64,000 bases of DNA from Oryzias latipes (GCF_002234675.1 NC_019866.2:14723261-14787260), one strand, 5' to 3'; shown: positions 10,815 through 22,670, numbered from the stretch's first letter. Program-made: numbers and translations. Notes: generated by a model from the sequence alone, not told the origin.

Positions 10815-11210
10815 AGGACAGCACAGAAACACTCATCCTGCCGACACAGGAGCAAAGCCTGAGCACCAGAGGAATAGAGATCCAGATCTACCACACCAGA
10901 TAAGACCCAAAGTGTAGGCTGTGTAAAGAGAAAACTAAACCAATCCAACACAAAACTGCAGGGTGTAAGATGCTGGCAGAGAAAGCATATGGAGCTTCCC
11001 AACAAAGTGACTGGAATAGTATATAGAAACATGTGTGCAGAATATGAACTGGAAACCCCAAGATCAAAGTGGGAAACACCTCCTAAAGTGGTGGAGAATG
11101 AGAGAGCAAAGATCCTTCCAGTCACAGACTGCATGGTAATGGTGAACCAGCAGACATTTTAGCGGTGGATAAAGAACAGAGGAAAGCCGTTGTGGATGAT
11201 GTGGTAATAA
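10815..11210 (+). pseudogene. Non-LTR retrotransposon ORF, C-terminal remnant
   Basis: Conceptual translation with several stops gives CRLCKERTKPIQHKTAGC, similar to the Cys/His knuckle (CRLC..ETIxHxxSGC) after the reverse transcriptase in R2/R4-like LINEs. It is followed by stretches resembling that family's tail and ending KEQRKAVVDDVVI. Multiple stops and frameshifts mean it is a fossil. Family assignment is from memory of the motif. Confidence 0.5.
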
Positions 11211-11214
11211 CAAA

Positions 11215-11995
11215 TCAATTCAATTCAATTATTTTTTTATAGTCCAATATGACAACACAGTTGTCTCAACATGCTTCAGGTATAAAATAAAACAGCTGAT
11301 TACTTAAGCAATCTAAACAGACAAAGCTAAACTGGGCATCGCTGCCCTAAAACCCTCCTTCTTGGTAAGAAATGACTCCTAAAAAAACAGATTTTAAAAA
11401 AAGAAATAACCTCAGGGATGTCGACAAGGAGGGCTCCTCTTCCAGGATGGACAGGTGAAGTTACCAAGAGATGGTAAAATCAGGAAGAAGGAACATGAGA
11501 AACTGCAGAAAAAAAGGGCCTCAGGGAAGAACTGGTGTCAAATGTTGTCTTTCTTCTATTAAAAGCAACAATTGTTTTTTTTTTAAAAAAGTTATTTTTA
11601 CATGTCTTTAAATTTCATAAAATAATTAATTTGGCTTCCTGCAGCCAACTAATAAACAGTGTTGTGGGTAATGAATCACAAAGCAATGAATCACTGTAAT
11701 AGTATTACTTTTGTCGGTAACGAATTACAGTTCAGATTAAATAAACAAAACAAAGGAATTTGTGTAATATATGGAATATTGAATGTTTTGAGTACAGTAA
11801 AATATCTTTTAAAATGACAAATGTGTAAAAAATTAAATAAAATAATGTTTATATATGATTTATAAAAACATATTGTGGGTGTTAACAATACCAGACAAAT
11901 TCCTAGAATAACTTTTTATCATGAAGTTTTTTTTTGAGAAAGTTGTGATCTGAAATAAGAGAAATCATTTGAGCTCATCAGAATATTTTAAGGAG
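11215..11995. other. Intergenic, nothing recognised
   Basis: AT-rich stretch before VH4. No coding sequence, RSS or clear repeat boundary was seen. Confidence 0.45.
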
Positions 11996-12001
11996 GAGTT
12001 T

Positions 12002-12009
12002 ATGCAAAC
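12002..12009 (+). promoter_or_regulatory. VH4 promoter octamer (ATGCAAAC)
   Basis: Octamer variant 89 bp upstream of the VH4 start codon, with a TATATAAA TATA-like element about 30 bp downstream. Confidence 0.75.
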
Positions 12010-12090
12010 GGACATTTTCAGTTTCTTCTTATATAAAGCAAAGTTCAGTGATTCAATCTGACAAAGAAGCTGCAGACAGAACAAAGACAA

Positions 12091-12534
12091 ATGACTTCAA
12101 CAATGATCAGACCTGTTTGTTTGCTTGTTTTTCTCTTTTTCTTTTGTGTCTTACCTGGTAAGAAATTGTGCTGAACAAGCAAAATGGTAGAAAGGTCTTC
12201 TAACTGCATTAATGTGCTGCTTGTTGCTCTGCAGGTATCAGGGGTCAAACACTTACTGAATCTGAATCAGTGGTTAAAAGACCTGGAGAACCCCACAAAC
12301 TGACTTGTACATATTCAGGTTTTAGTGGCACTCCCGATATAGCTTGGATCAGACAGCCTGCAGGAAAAGGACTGGAATGGATTGCTTATATCAGCTCTGG
12401 CAGCAGCATCTACTACTCAGAGTCAGTGAAAAACCGCTTCACCATCTCCAGAGACAACAGCAGAAAGCAGGTGTATCTGCAGATGAACAGTCTGAGAGCT
12501 GAGGATTCTGCTGTTTATTACTGCGCTAGAGACA
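12091..12534 (+). CDS. IGHV segment VH4, apparently functional
   Basis: The leader exon is 12091-12157 (starting [14 protein letters not shown], 22 codons plus one base) with a GTAAGA donor. The V exon is 12235-12534 after a GCTCTGCAG acceptor, phase 1. Open throughout, with [23 protein letters not shown] and YYCAR landmarks. The leader differs from VH2/VH6. From CDR2 to beyond the RSS the sequence is nearly identical to VH2 and VH6, suggesting gene conversion or a recombined duplicate. Confidence 0.93.
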
Positions 12535-12572
12535 CACAGTGACTCAAGAGACAGAAACTCTGTACAAAAACA
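12535..12572 (+). other. VH4 recombination signal (22-bp spacer)
   Basis: Heptamer CACAGTG (12535-12541), 22-bp spacer and nonamer ACAAAAACA (12564-12572). Spacer sequence is identical to that of VH2. Confidence 0.9.
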
Positions 12573-13164
12573 CCACATGGAGTTCAGTTCAATTGGATTT
12601 ATCCTTTTCCGTTTTTTTAGAGTGATATCAGTTCTAAACGAGAGCAAACTTTTATATTTCATTTTATTATTCACCATGATATGTATTTTATTATATTATA
12701 TTATATACAATTTTACTTCACAATATACTTTCTGTGTGGATTTATTTACATGAAACATTTTACAGCAAAAACTGGAGAGTTGAAATATCGGGGTTAAACA
12801 AACCAAAGTTTATTACCACTCTTAAAGTGTTATTTTAACACATTGCGATTCAAATGGTGTTTAGTTGGAGTCATGTATCAGAGTTTGCCAAACCAAGCTC
12901 ATTAACACTGCAGAGAGTTCCTGTTTGCGCCTCAACACCATTAAGGCCCCTGGGCTTCCGCCTAGTAAAACCTGTGCAAAGAAAGTACAAGGTGCTGAGA
13001 ATTTTCCTTGTGAAGATGAAGTAATTATTGTTGTTAACAAGGGTTTTAACGTCTTCAAAGAACGTTAATGCCGCAGGGACATTGATGCATTTTGGACATG
13101 CGACCGGTACAGACTGGATACCTACACCTGCCTTTCATTGCAACTGTGATCAGATTTGTTGAAG
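12573..13164. other. Intergenic, unassigned
   Basis: Contains a 67-codon open frame at 12865-13068 that I do not recognise and which may be part of an old repeat. No other feature was supported. Confidence 0.4.
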
Positions 13165-13810
13165 AATACACTGAAAAAAAAGACCTGTTGGATTGACATA
13201 AAAAAATCATGGACAGCGGTTGCGCGCAAAAAAATCATGTTGAACCAATATAATTATTGCTCATAATAAAATCATGTTCTACTGTAATGAATGCTTCTTT
13301 GTTTCTGCACCTAATAATTTTACATAAACAAACAAGATTTTATTATGTCATTTACCATAATTTTTTCAAACATTTAAAACGCTATTATTTGTTTGAAATC
13401 ACCTACATAGTTCATTTAATTTATAAATTATTTTAATAAAATTTAAATAGAAAAATAAAATTGCAATTGCAGATTATTATTTAAAGCAAATACTTTCTTG
13501 TGCATTATGAAAATCCAATGAACATATGACACTGAACACAAATTTCAGATTTAACTTTTTTATTATCTAAACTTGAAAAATATGTTTACAGTGTAGCATA
13601 AAATGACAAATCACAATAAATTGGGCTTGCCATTTTTATTAAACAGAAGATAACAGAGCCAAAGCAAACAGCTGGAATCCCTTCTTAGGAAAAAGTTAAA
13701 CTATTTAAAGGTAATTTTATTCAAAGAGTCGGATCTTTAAGCCTGAAACCTTAGACACCACTTTGCCTTACAACTCTAATACAGTTTTTTTTTGGATTAC
13801 CTCAAAGGTG

Positions 13811-14074
13811 TGTGACGGAATGTCCAAGGGAGAGAACCCAAGAGCAGGAAGAACGACCCAAATCCAATAGTTCACTCGAAGGGGCTTTAATGCCAGAGAA
13901 CCATAACGCCAGAGCGTAGAACGAAGATGCTCCGACACAGAAACAAGATCAGACACTGCATAAATAGACAAACCAATCAACATAATACACAACACCTGTG
14001 ACCAGCGGGAGAGCTCAAGAAGGGAAGGGCCTCCAGGAGATCATAGCAGGAGCAAAGCCACGGGCCCCATGACA
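13811..14074 (+). mobile_element. Short solo LTR
   Basis: Begins TGTGACGGAATG and ends GGGCCCCATGACA. It is flanked by a perfect 5-bp target-site duplication AGGTG (13806-13810 and 14075-14079), typical of Gypsy LTR integration. Confidence 0.75.
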
Positions 14075-14148
14075 AGGTGTTTCTGAGATGAGGATGGTAA
14101 TCAGATTTGTGCTGTAAATAAGGCCAAAAAAGCCTTGGCATCTGCCAC

Positions 14149-14426
14149 TCAGACACTTGGTGGGACGACCACCACAGCCTGGGAGATGTGGACCACGAGA
14201 ATGTCCTCTTCCTCACCACTGCCAGTTTCCATTAGGAGGGAAATTCCCCCCGTGGTGTCCTCGATTGCCTCCTGGATTGCTGCATGGTCTTCATTCTGAA
14301 GAACACAGAAGATATTTGTGTGCACAGTTCACATTTGAAGTTTAGTTAAAGCGTCTAGATTACACAACTCACCTATACTTTGAATAAACCCCTGAACTTG
14401 CTTATATTGGCGAGAAGTTCAGCAGT
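14149..14426 (-). pseudogene. Exon-like segments of an unrecognised minus-strand gene
   Basis: The last exon candidate is 14295-14149: after a TGTTCTTCAG acceptor it reads NEDHAAIQEAIEDTTGG and continues openly to a TGA after VVVVPPSV. An upstream exon candidate begins at 14426 after a GTATTTCAG acceptor and reads TAELLANISKFRGLFK before a GT at 14378. Joined, the two stay in frame. Further upstream a GTGGGT donor near 14736 and a GTAAGT donor near 15916 suggest more exons. I do not recognise the protein; it may be cargo or the gene of the enclosing element. Confidence 0.35.
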
Positions 14427-16309
14427 CTGAAATACAAAGAGTCAAAAAATTTTAAATTCACATGAAAACTTTGGAAAAATACAATTCTTACTCTTGGCTC
14501 ATCAATAAATGTTATAGTTACTGTGTTAACAAAATCATTATATCCTTAGTGTCATGTTAACAGAGGTAGTGGGATAACTGATCAACCATCAATTTCATTA
14601 TTTATTATGTATGTATCTCTCTGCATAAAAGGTGCGTGTAAAGAGTAGGGCTGGCAATCTTGGTTACCTCCCGATTCGATGACAATCCAGGAGACAATAA
14701 TTCCAATAATATATAGTAAATGCATGGTGACCCACCTGACTCAGTGAAGACTGGAGCATGGACCCCAGCATGATCAGGGAGGAGCAGTTGGAAGTGTTGT
14801 GTGATGAGCTCTGTAATCAGGACGGAGGTTTATTAGTTAAATTTCAAATATATATAGAGAGTGAGACTTCCACAGCTTTGTTGTATCATTTTAATAACTA
14901 AACATGCATTGGTTTGAAATAAATAGCTGCAAAAATATTCTGAAGAAATTAGACCAGAAAGAACATTAGACACCTCCTCCCCCCACAGGATTCAAACCAG
15001 GCTTATGAGAACCCGCGAATTTTGAAATGGAAACTGCAAAACTAAACTAGCAGATCGGGAGTGGATAATCCCCCCCACCCATAAAGGATTCCCATATTAA
15101 TTTATCACAAATGGGAGGAATATGTGAAGTAGGATTACAGACATTATTATAAGGCTGTAAACTTTTTACTACATATTATACACTTGTTCCAAAAGGACAT
15201 GAATATTTTCACTCAATTAAACTCTCAAAGCTAAAATAAAAAATATGTTCAGCATCATAGAATGAAAACAAAGCTCTGATTGAAACCAAAGATTTATGTA
15301 AACTGGACACACCAAACGCATTCTGTGCACGAGACGCGCACGGAGAATGATTGACAGCTGACTGAGACAGAAGTGCGGTGCTGTTTGCTGGTCAAATAAT
15401 GCTGTCCTTAAACTAGCTCATGGTGGAACGGTATGGAAAAACTAAATAATGACAATAGTAATGATAGCTTCTCACATTTTCCTTCAATTTCGGTCTCCAC
15501 AACGCAGAATATAGCAAAAAGAAATCCACTTAGTGACGATGAAAATTCCCCTGGCAGAGTTTCTGCCTGTGGAAAAAAAAAAAGCCGTGCCCACAAGCGC
15601 CCACTGCCCTCTGTCAAAAGCGAATTCCTACGGCATAACTACTCACCACTCTTCCCCGTACATCATTTGAAATCACCGCGTTTACAGCTGAATCTGCCTG
15701 CGACGTGAAAGTACAATTTACCGCGCACACACACCTCCCCCTACCTGCCGTCCGAGGGCTGCGGCCAGCAGGGACAAAAGTGGCGCGCAGAGCCTTAACT
15801 TTGATAACTACGACAAAAGTGGATTACAAAGCTCTTCCCCGTGGAAAAAAATAACACTAATGATACATTTACGCCTTCCACTTTCTTAAATTAATTTGTT
15901 AGAGTAAATTAACTTACCTTTTTTAAGTTCCTCCAGCCAGAGCAGGTGCTTGTAGCTTCTCTAAAATGGCTGACTGCAAAGTTTCCCCTCCTGGAATTCT
16001 TCTTCACCGATGGGGTTTACTGATCCAAAATTAAGGGGCAAAGGATCAAGCATAACTATTTCATGTTTTGTCAACATGATTTAAATATATAAAAGTAACA
16101 CAGCAAGAAATGATGTGTGATTTTCAAGATTATATTATGTTTCGAAGGTAAACATAATTTGTTCATATTAAACAAACATGTTTACTATTTGTAAATTGAA
16201 CAACCCCACTTTTCCCGTTTTTTCAGTGTAGAGGAATGCATGAATAATGGATGTAATGCCTCCGCGTCCCCCCCAGGGAGGCACACCCTATAGTTTCAGG
16301 ACATACAAA

Positions 16310-16361
16310 GTGAATGATCCTTTATTTAATTGATTTATACTTTTTATAAAGGATCATTCAC
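16310..16361. repeat. Inverted repeat (15-bp arms)
   Basis: The arms GTGAATGATCCTTTA (16310-16324) and its exact complement (16347-16361) are separated by 22 bases, giving a potential hairpin. It lies at the left edge of the Gypsy-like sequence that follows. Confidence 0.7.
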
Positions 16362-16623
16362 CCCCTCTGCCTCGCCAGACAGCGCGGCCTCTCGGCTGTC
16401 CTCCGGGCCCGCCTCACAAGGCAGCGCGGTCTCTTGGACGCCCTCTCACCTCGCTGGACTTCGTGGCATCCCGACCATCCTCCAAACGCTTCTTATCTGC
16501 CCCGCCAGTGTGCCAAGCCTCCATGGACTCCGTTACCCATAGAAGGTCTTCCTCTGGGTCCCCTCCTCCCTTCCTTGGGTTGACTTTCTGGAATCTCAGA
16601 GTGGTTCCTTTAGGTGGGTTACT

Positions 16624-16990
16624 GTCATGGTTTGGGTTTTTGCCTTAGTTTTTGCTTCCATTTTGTTTCTGTCATTATGAGTTCTGCTTCCTGTTTTTTT
16701 TAAAGCTTTTCTTCATGTCATGGTTTTGAGTTTTACTTCCCTGGTCCCTGACCATTTTGACCTGTGTCTGGTCAGTCCTGTTTGAATATAAGTCTTGTCT
16801 CTGCCTTCCTCTGTGCTGGTCCATACTGTCTTCTGCCCCCGTTACCTCTTTGCCTGGTTAGCCCACAGTTTGTTTTGTTTTGTTATCCCTACTCAGCAGC
16901 GCTTTTTATTCATGAGAAATAAACCCCTTTGCCTTTGAACCGTATGACTCCCGTCTCTGCATTTTGGGTTCTTCATCAAGCCTTGTACCT
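16624..16990 (+). mobile_element. LTR-like sequence
   Basis: Starts TGTCATGGTTTGGG, the same TGTCATGG start as the other Gypsy LTRs here. It holds a polyadenylation-like GAAATAAACCCC near 16916, followed by CTCTGCATTTTGGGTTC, typical of fish LTR R/U5 regions. The right boundary and a target-site duplication could not be fixed. The GC-rich 16363-16620 upstream may be the internal end of the same element. Confidence 0.45.
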
Positions 16991-16999
16991 GATAGTAGG

Positions 17000-18150
17000 G
17001 GTTAAATCTTTTTCGACTTTAATCTCGACATTTCAACTTTTTTTCCTGTGAGGAACAAAAAAAATAAATTCCGTCGTACATCTGTGCTGTGCTGCTGAAG
17101 GTATTTTTCAGTGTTGTCAGTGTCACTTTGCAACAAAATACATGGCAAAAATATATTTTTACATGTGGGACACAATTTTAAGTCTAAAGACTCCATTTTC
17201 TGCTTGTAATAGTTGGAAGTCACATGATCTAGATGACCCGTGAAACTAAACTGGTGAACACTGTTTTATTTTACTCCTATGTGTTTTAAAAATGCATTTT
17301 ACAAGCAAAATGCATACATTTATATTTTATGTGTTATTTAGATCTATGGACAATGATTTAAGCTAGCATTTATCAATAAGTTTATATTTATGCATCGTTT
17401 AGGACTGAAAGACATGGGCTGTCACTTTATTTTTTTAGTTTTGGAAAGTTACTTAAATTGAATTTTATAAAGCAACCTTGCCTTAATCAATCCCTACAAC
17501 ACATTGTAAAGGTAACTAAATATTAGAATCTAACTCTGGTAGGTCTATCGGTGTTGCTCTTTAGCTTCAGATTGTCTCGGCTGGTAAACCGTGAGTTAAG
17601 GAGGTAAGTCTTGATTGTCATGTTAGCAGTGCCAACATGGCCACCCGCTTTTATTTTTCTCTTTTTATTTCTTGTTCTTTTATGGAAGGCTCATCCTAAC
17701 ATATACCAGACTAGGTGTTTACATAGTTGAATGTGTATATTACATGGCTCACACACTACATTCTGGAATCCACGACATGCGTTTTAAATGTTTCAATACT
17801 CTGTAGTGTATAGTGTATGGTTGATATCGGTTTATTGTGTTCAAATGACTTTTTAATTTTACCTTGAAATGTTTAAGTTGTATCCTATTAAATGCTTATT
17901 ATTGGTACTGTCATTATGTTTCCTCTTTTTTGTATGGCTCAGTAAATTACTGCTTCACGTTGTCTACCGTCAACAGCAGAAATATGTAAAGGTGGATGAT
18001 GTTGAAGGACAGTTTGGTTTCAATGCAATTTCATGAAAAAAAGGTTTTTAAACTTTCGATTGATTGAATTTATTTTGTGTAAGTGGTTTAATCCAAATTA
18101 GTTTAATCATTTGTGAAGTGAGAATAATGCTGGCTTAAAAAGGTGCTCTC
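17000..18150. other. Intergenic, nothing recognised
   Basis: AT-rich sequence without convincing ORFs, RSS or repeat boundaries. Confidence 0.45.
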
Positions 18151-18518
18151 CGATATGTCATCTTTTCCAGTCATGGAGAGGTTTTGCCTGCCCCCTGACG
18201 CAAAAGTAGTATAAAAAGATGCAACAGGGACAAAAGTTGACAAATACATTTTCCATGACCTTGTCAGCCAAGGCAGCATAGTTTTAACAGTTTTCCCAAG
18301 TGCTCGTGAGAAATGTAAAAGGGTCAGTCAGGAAGCGATTCAGTGTCAAATGGTGGAACCTGTATTTTTTCCCCTCAAATCTATCAGTCTAAAGAACAAA
18401 ACATTTGTAGTATAATGTGGAACAACTTTTAGAATACAACAGCAATGCAAATAAGTTTGGTGTTTGTGAACAAAGGTGTCTATATTTTTTATTTCTGGAA
18501 CTATTTTTTTTGTCCTAG

Positions 18519-19512
18519 AGTTTACTGATTGCTCCTTGTCCTCTCCATCTAAATGGTCTGACTCGAGCTTTAGTTCAAGTGCAATTGCATCAACTACACC
18601 TCTAAATGAGATCCCGAGGATAAAAATCAAGAGTCGAAGGAAAAATCAATGCAGTTTCTGCAAATAAGGTTGCAACAAAGCTCAATTATTGTTAACATTT
18701 GTTATTTCCCCCCTAATTACAATATTTGTCTTCCCTAACCCTTGTGCTATCCTAGGCACTTTACCGTTGGGAGTTGGGTCATCTAGACCCACTAGACAGT
18801 ACTCTGAACCTTTTTTCTTCAATGATTTGTGATCTTCACTTGTGTCCATGGATTACATGAAATCTTTCCACCTTTATCCACCTTTATCATGGTAGGGAGA
18901 ACACGTCAATGTAAGGGTGGGGTCATCTAAGATAGCACAAGGGTTAAATTGATCGAAGCTGTACTTGGAATAACTTCAGGTGGTGAGGAGATCCTTGAAG
19001 AATATCACACATCACAGGCCCTTATAGATTCTACCAGAAGACAGCTGGTCAATATAATAGTGGCCCACATGATTGATATACACGGGTGCCAAGTTTGTGT
19101 ATACTACAAAAAAACAATAATTGAAATTGTTTAGCTATTATATTAGTAATCCTGATTGAATCTCGTCCCAGACATCTCCCCACCAAAGCTGTTAGAAAAG
19201 AATATGTTTTTGGGATCATGACACCTTTTCCATCCCTTAAAGACCCATACTCTGACAAAGGCTACGTATGTATAATCATTATTGTTTGTCGAGATAGTAT
19301 TTATCTTTTGTATTGTTGGGTTCTGGGTGGACATTTGAATTTCTGATATTCATACAACACATTAAGTGTTAATGTATTTCCATTTCAGGAACACCTCCGT
19401 AATGCTGCAAGCAATACAGGATACATTTCTTGGCGACTTAAGACAATCCAGAGAAAGATTCAACAAGAATCTACACCTTTAAATAGCTTCACTGGTCTTT
19501 CTCAAGGAGGAG
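18519..19512 (+). pseudogene. SAMD3-like multi-exon gene fragment
   Basis: Three consecutive exons splice in frame. Exon A, from about 18945, contains STRRQLVNIIVAHMIDIHG and ends at 19085 before GGTGCC. Exon B, 19172-19265, contains YVFGIMTPFPSLKDPYSDKG and has a GTATGT donor. Exon C, 19389-19512, contains NAASNTGYISWRLKTIQRK and has a GTAATA donor. These motifs belong to a family annotated in fish as SAMD3-like or uncharacterised, often present in many copies. A probable upstream exon (18519-18667) ends in an in-frame stop. The join to exon A is occupied by a MITE (18739-18943). No downstream exons were found, so I treat it as a fragment. Confidence 0.55.
18739..18943. mobile_element. MITE with CCCTTGTGC ends (piggyBac-like?)
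   Basis: The inverted ends CCCTTGTGCTATC and GATAGCACAAGGG enclose about 205 bp. Flanks are CTAA at the left (18735-18738) and TTAA at the right (18944-18947), consistent with a decayed TTAA target duplication as in piggyBac-type elements. It has inserted directly upstream of exon A of the SAMD3-like fragment. Confidence 0.7.
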
Positions 19513-19519
19513 GTAATAT

Positions 19520-20138
19520 ATATGCAAACTGGTTACCATAAGAGCTAGCGTAGTAGAAGAGAACAAAGAGAGGTTTAGGTTTGGATGCTGTCACCTCTTT
19601 CACAGAAGTATTTTGTATGTCTGACATAAAGAAACAACCTTCTACTAACTAGATTTGTTAAATATATTATTGCACTTGCTGTAATTAGATTATTATTTTT
19701 CATTTTTCTATCTGATCAGCAACTAGGGCTTCATTTCTTTAAAGTGTGCATGTTCTTTTATTGAGGGGGGCCTAAATTCCAGAGATCTGTTGTAGTTGAG
19801 GAGCAGCTGAATGAAGATGGTTGTCAGGAGTCAATGTATTTGCTCAACCATGTGTGATGAGTGTGATGAATAGGAGACGCCCACCAATTAGGAGGCTGTA
19901 TATGACATACCCGAGTTAATCGGGAGATTGTGATTTAAAAGCCCTCCTACTCCCCTTTCTGATCTGACCTCTTGTGTTTGCAATACATTGAGTCATCAGG
20001 AAGTGGGAACGGGAGTTGGCAGCCAGGTGAGCCAGGCTTTCAATGCTCAGATCGGGACAGGGAGTGGGAACTTACGAGTAGACTAGTTCACATTTCCCTG
20101 TACACAAGCAGTTGACTGGGGTTTTGCACATGTACGGC
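19520..20138. other. Unassigned repeat-like sequence
   Basis: No gene seen. This DNA is the target into which the hAT element at 20147 inserted and continues after it from 22129. Its composition suggests an older retroelement, but I cannot name it. Confidence 0.4.
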
Positions 20139-20146
20139 GTGGCGAC

Positions 20147-22128
20147 TAGGGATGTTAAAAAAAATCGATTCGGTAATATATCGCGGTAGTTCATTTGGCG
20201 ATACTTGCATCGATTCAAAATGTGTCAGGACGATATTTATTTAATTATTTCTGAGCATCTTGCAGTGTCTGTCTCTTGTTTTCCACTTCAACCTCCGACC
20301 ACTAGTTGGCAGCAGAGCACACAGAGCCTCTTTGAGCAGCTCTCGTCGTCGGCATGCCCGTCTCGAGAGACAATGGTGTAGCTCCTTGTTGAATCTACCT
20401 GCACCGCCGGGAATGGCTGTGCAGTCCGATTCTGGAATGGTAGTCCCTGCCACACTTGGTACGGGTGAAGGATGATGGCTCTTGCAGCTGCTGCTGCTTC
20501 CTCCTGGTTCTTTTCTGTACAGCATTCTTGTTCCGCTTGGTCTCTGCATCTGTTGTATCCTGCCTGACTGCAAGTCTCCAGATTGGACAACGTATGCTTG
20601 ACTTTCCCATTTGTTGGGGTTAATGGAGCACCGCCTCATGTCCTTCTTGCAGACGTCTTTGAAGCGCAGTTTTGGACGCCCTCTTGTTCTATAGCCTTTA
20701 ACTAGTTCGCCGTAGAGGAGGTCTTTAGGAATGCGGCCTGCATCCATTTTCATGACATAGCCAAGTCACCTCAGACATCTCTCACTCAGTGCTGCGTGCA
20801 TGCTGTTTATGTTGGCTCGTTCCAGCAAAACTCCTTGCAGGCGACTGACAAGCTGCTGAAGGCCGCCTTCAGTGTGTGATGTTAAGGCTGCGTCATCAGT
20901 AAAGAGCAACTCACGGATGAGTACTTCTGTGACTTTAGTCTTGGCACGAAGACGGGCTAAACTATAGAGCTTGCCTTCTGACCTGGTGTGGATGAAGACA
21001 CTCTTGCTACAATCCTTGAAGGCATGTTGAAGGAGCATGGAGAAGAAGATGCCGAAAAGTGTAGGCTTAAGGACACAGCCCTGCTTTACTTACAGGGAAG
21101 GCCTCAGATGTTGCACCACTGTAGCAGACCGTGCTGTGCATGTTCTCGTGGAAGGACATGACCACTGCAAACAGGTTGGGGGGCAACCCCGAGCAGCTCT
21201 AAACCACAGAAAACAACAGGAACACCTCGACAAGAGGCAGCTTTTTCGTTGTTATAAGACACGAACTACTTAGTTTTTACTTGGGATGGTAACCGAACTG
21301 ATACTCTGAGCTATGTTGCTGCCATTAACATAAAAAAACGCAGATTGCAGTGCTTTTTTGACTGCAGCTGCACAGCAGCCAAAATGCTATCGGCAAAGCA
21401 GGCCAAAATTCTGCAGAATCTCCAAGCAATAGATTCTAGTTAAATTACCCGACAGATCAGACTGATGTGTACAATGCTCTGAAAAAAGGCCAACATCGTG
21501 GTGATGACTGTTACTAGTATACTCCGTGTGTGAGAAATCAGGGATGCAACGGTGTGCTCTCCTTCACCCTGCCATCCTATCTCATCATCACACTTTATTT
21601 TTTCTGGAAAGAATTTGTGTTTTTTTTACCCCCTTTATTTTTGAAGCATCATTCAGGCTCCTGAACTGTTTAAAAGTACTGGAGAAGCTACATTAAGCAA
21701 TATTGAAAACAAACAGCACTTTATTAACTTAATCATACTTTTAGAACCTTATTGTTATGGCACATTCATTCCATTTTATTTTTTATACTGAAATATATTT
21801 TGTTGTGGAAATCAGACAATGTTGACTGTTCCCTTTCTATATTATAAGTTACCAAAATAAAAGCACTATGGATTTGCCTAGGTAAAAGCAACTTATATAT
21901 GAAATACAGTTGCAGAGCTTAACACTGTGGTCATTAAATAAACTGAATGTGACAATTCTATTACAATGGAAGACTTATTAAAATTCAGGTAGAGTTTTTT
22001 CTAAGTCATACTTTATAAAAAAAAGAAAGAAAATGTGTTCCGGTACAATATCTTGATACGTATCGTATCCTGGGGCGCCCATCGGGATACATATTGTATC
22101 GTCAGACTCTTACATATACACACCCCTA
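20147..22128. mobile_element. hAT-superfamily transposon carrying a LINE fragment
   Basis: The ends are TAGGGATGT and ACACCCCTA (one mismatch between the inverted termini). They are flanked by a perfect 8-bp target-site duplication GTGGCGAC (20139-20146 and 22129-22136). Both subterminal regions contain ATATCG/GATAC-rich short repeats. A minus-strand reverse-transcriptase fragment lies inside. No intact hAT transposase was seen, so the element is non-autonomous. Confidence 0.8.
20241..21100 (-). pseudogene. Non-LTR reverse transcriptase fragment
   Basis: On the minus strand, from about 21100, the sequence gives KQGCVLKPTLFGIFF (RT block), then ELLFTDDAALTSHTEGGLQQ (variant of the FADD catalytic box) and, after a frame change, GRIPKDLLYGELVKGYRTRG followed by LRFKDVCKKDM. 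The order fits the RT thumb and C-terminal region of a LINE. It is frameshifted, truncated at both ends, and lies within the hAT element. Confidence 0.65.
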
Positions 22129-22439
22129 GTGGCGACAGTAGGCTGCAAGCATGTCGTGGACTGTTGCACCTAGATCCGGGCAGCTGGCTGGCCGACAGAT
22201 GGACAACCGCTGCGGTATGGGGTGTTGTACTTTAAGGTCATAAATGAAAATGCAAAATGTTTATTTGCATTGGAAAATGCACGGGTTATCCGAAAATCCT
22301 CATTCTCATCCTCAATCCTATTCTCTCAGAGCTCTTCTCTGCTCTCTAGCTAACACAGCTCCGCGGTCTGTGCTTACAGATCCAGTCTGTCGTCACATCT
22401 GTTTTCTTTTCACGCCATTACTGTGGCAGCTCCCGAGAG

Positions 22440-22670
22440 GCGAGCTGGCCAGACAGTGGCCTGAAAGCAGCGCCAGCCTGCCCCGGGCCCCGGGGAAGAC
22501 CCAGGACACGCTGGAGAGACTGTGTCTCTCGGCTGGCCTGGGAACGCCTTGGGGTCCCCCCAGAGTAGCTGGAGGAAGTGGCTGGGGCGAGGGAAGTCTG
22601 GGCATCTCTGCTTAGACTGCTGCCCCCGCGACCCGGTCCCGGATAAGCGGAGAAAGATGGATGGATGGGT
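22440..22670 (+). mobile_element. LINE 3' end with ATGG-repeat tail
   Basis: GC-rich stretch ending CTGCCCCCGCGACCCGG, then GGATAAGCGGAGAAAG and GATGGATGGATGG, the characteristic 3' terminus of a common fish non-LTR retrotransposon. It is strongly 5' truncated and has no coding capacity left. Confidence 0.6.

Larger units (their letters stand above)
13165..16230. mobile_element. Candidate CACTG-ended DNA transposon (EnSpm/CACTA-like?)
   Basis: The left end reads TACACTGAAAAAA (13165) and the right end TTTTTTCAGTGTA (to 16230): inverted 13-bp ends whose CACTG termini recall vertebrate EnSpm/CACTA elements. Outside the CACTG only a TA is shared, so the target-site duplication is uncertain. The inside holds a solo LTR (13811-14074), minus-strand exon-like segments (14149-14426) and a GC-richer stretch (15300-16020) that could be the promoter end of the internal gene. 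A chance pairing of ends is possible. Confidence 0.4.
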
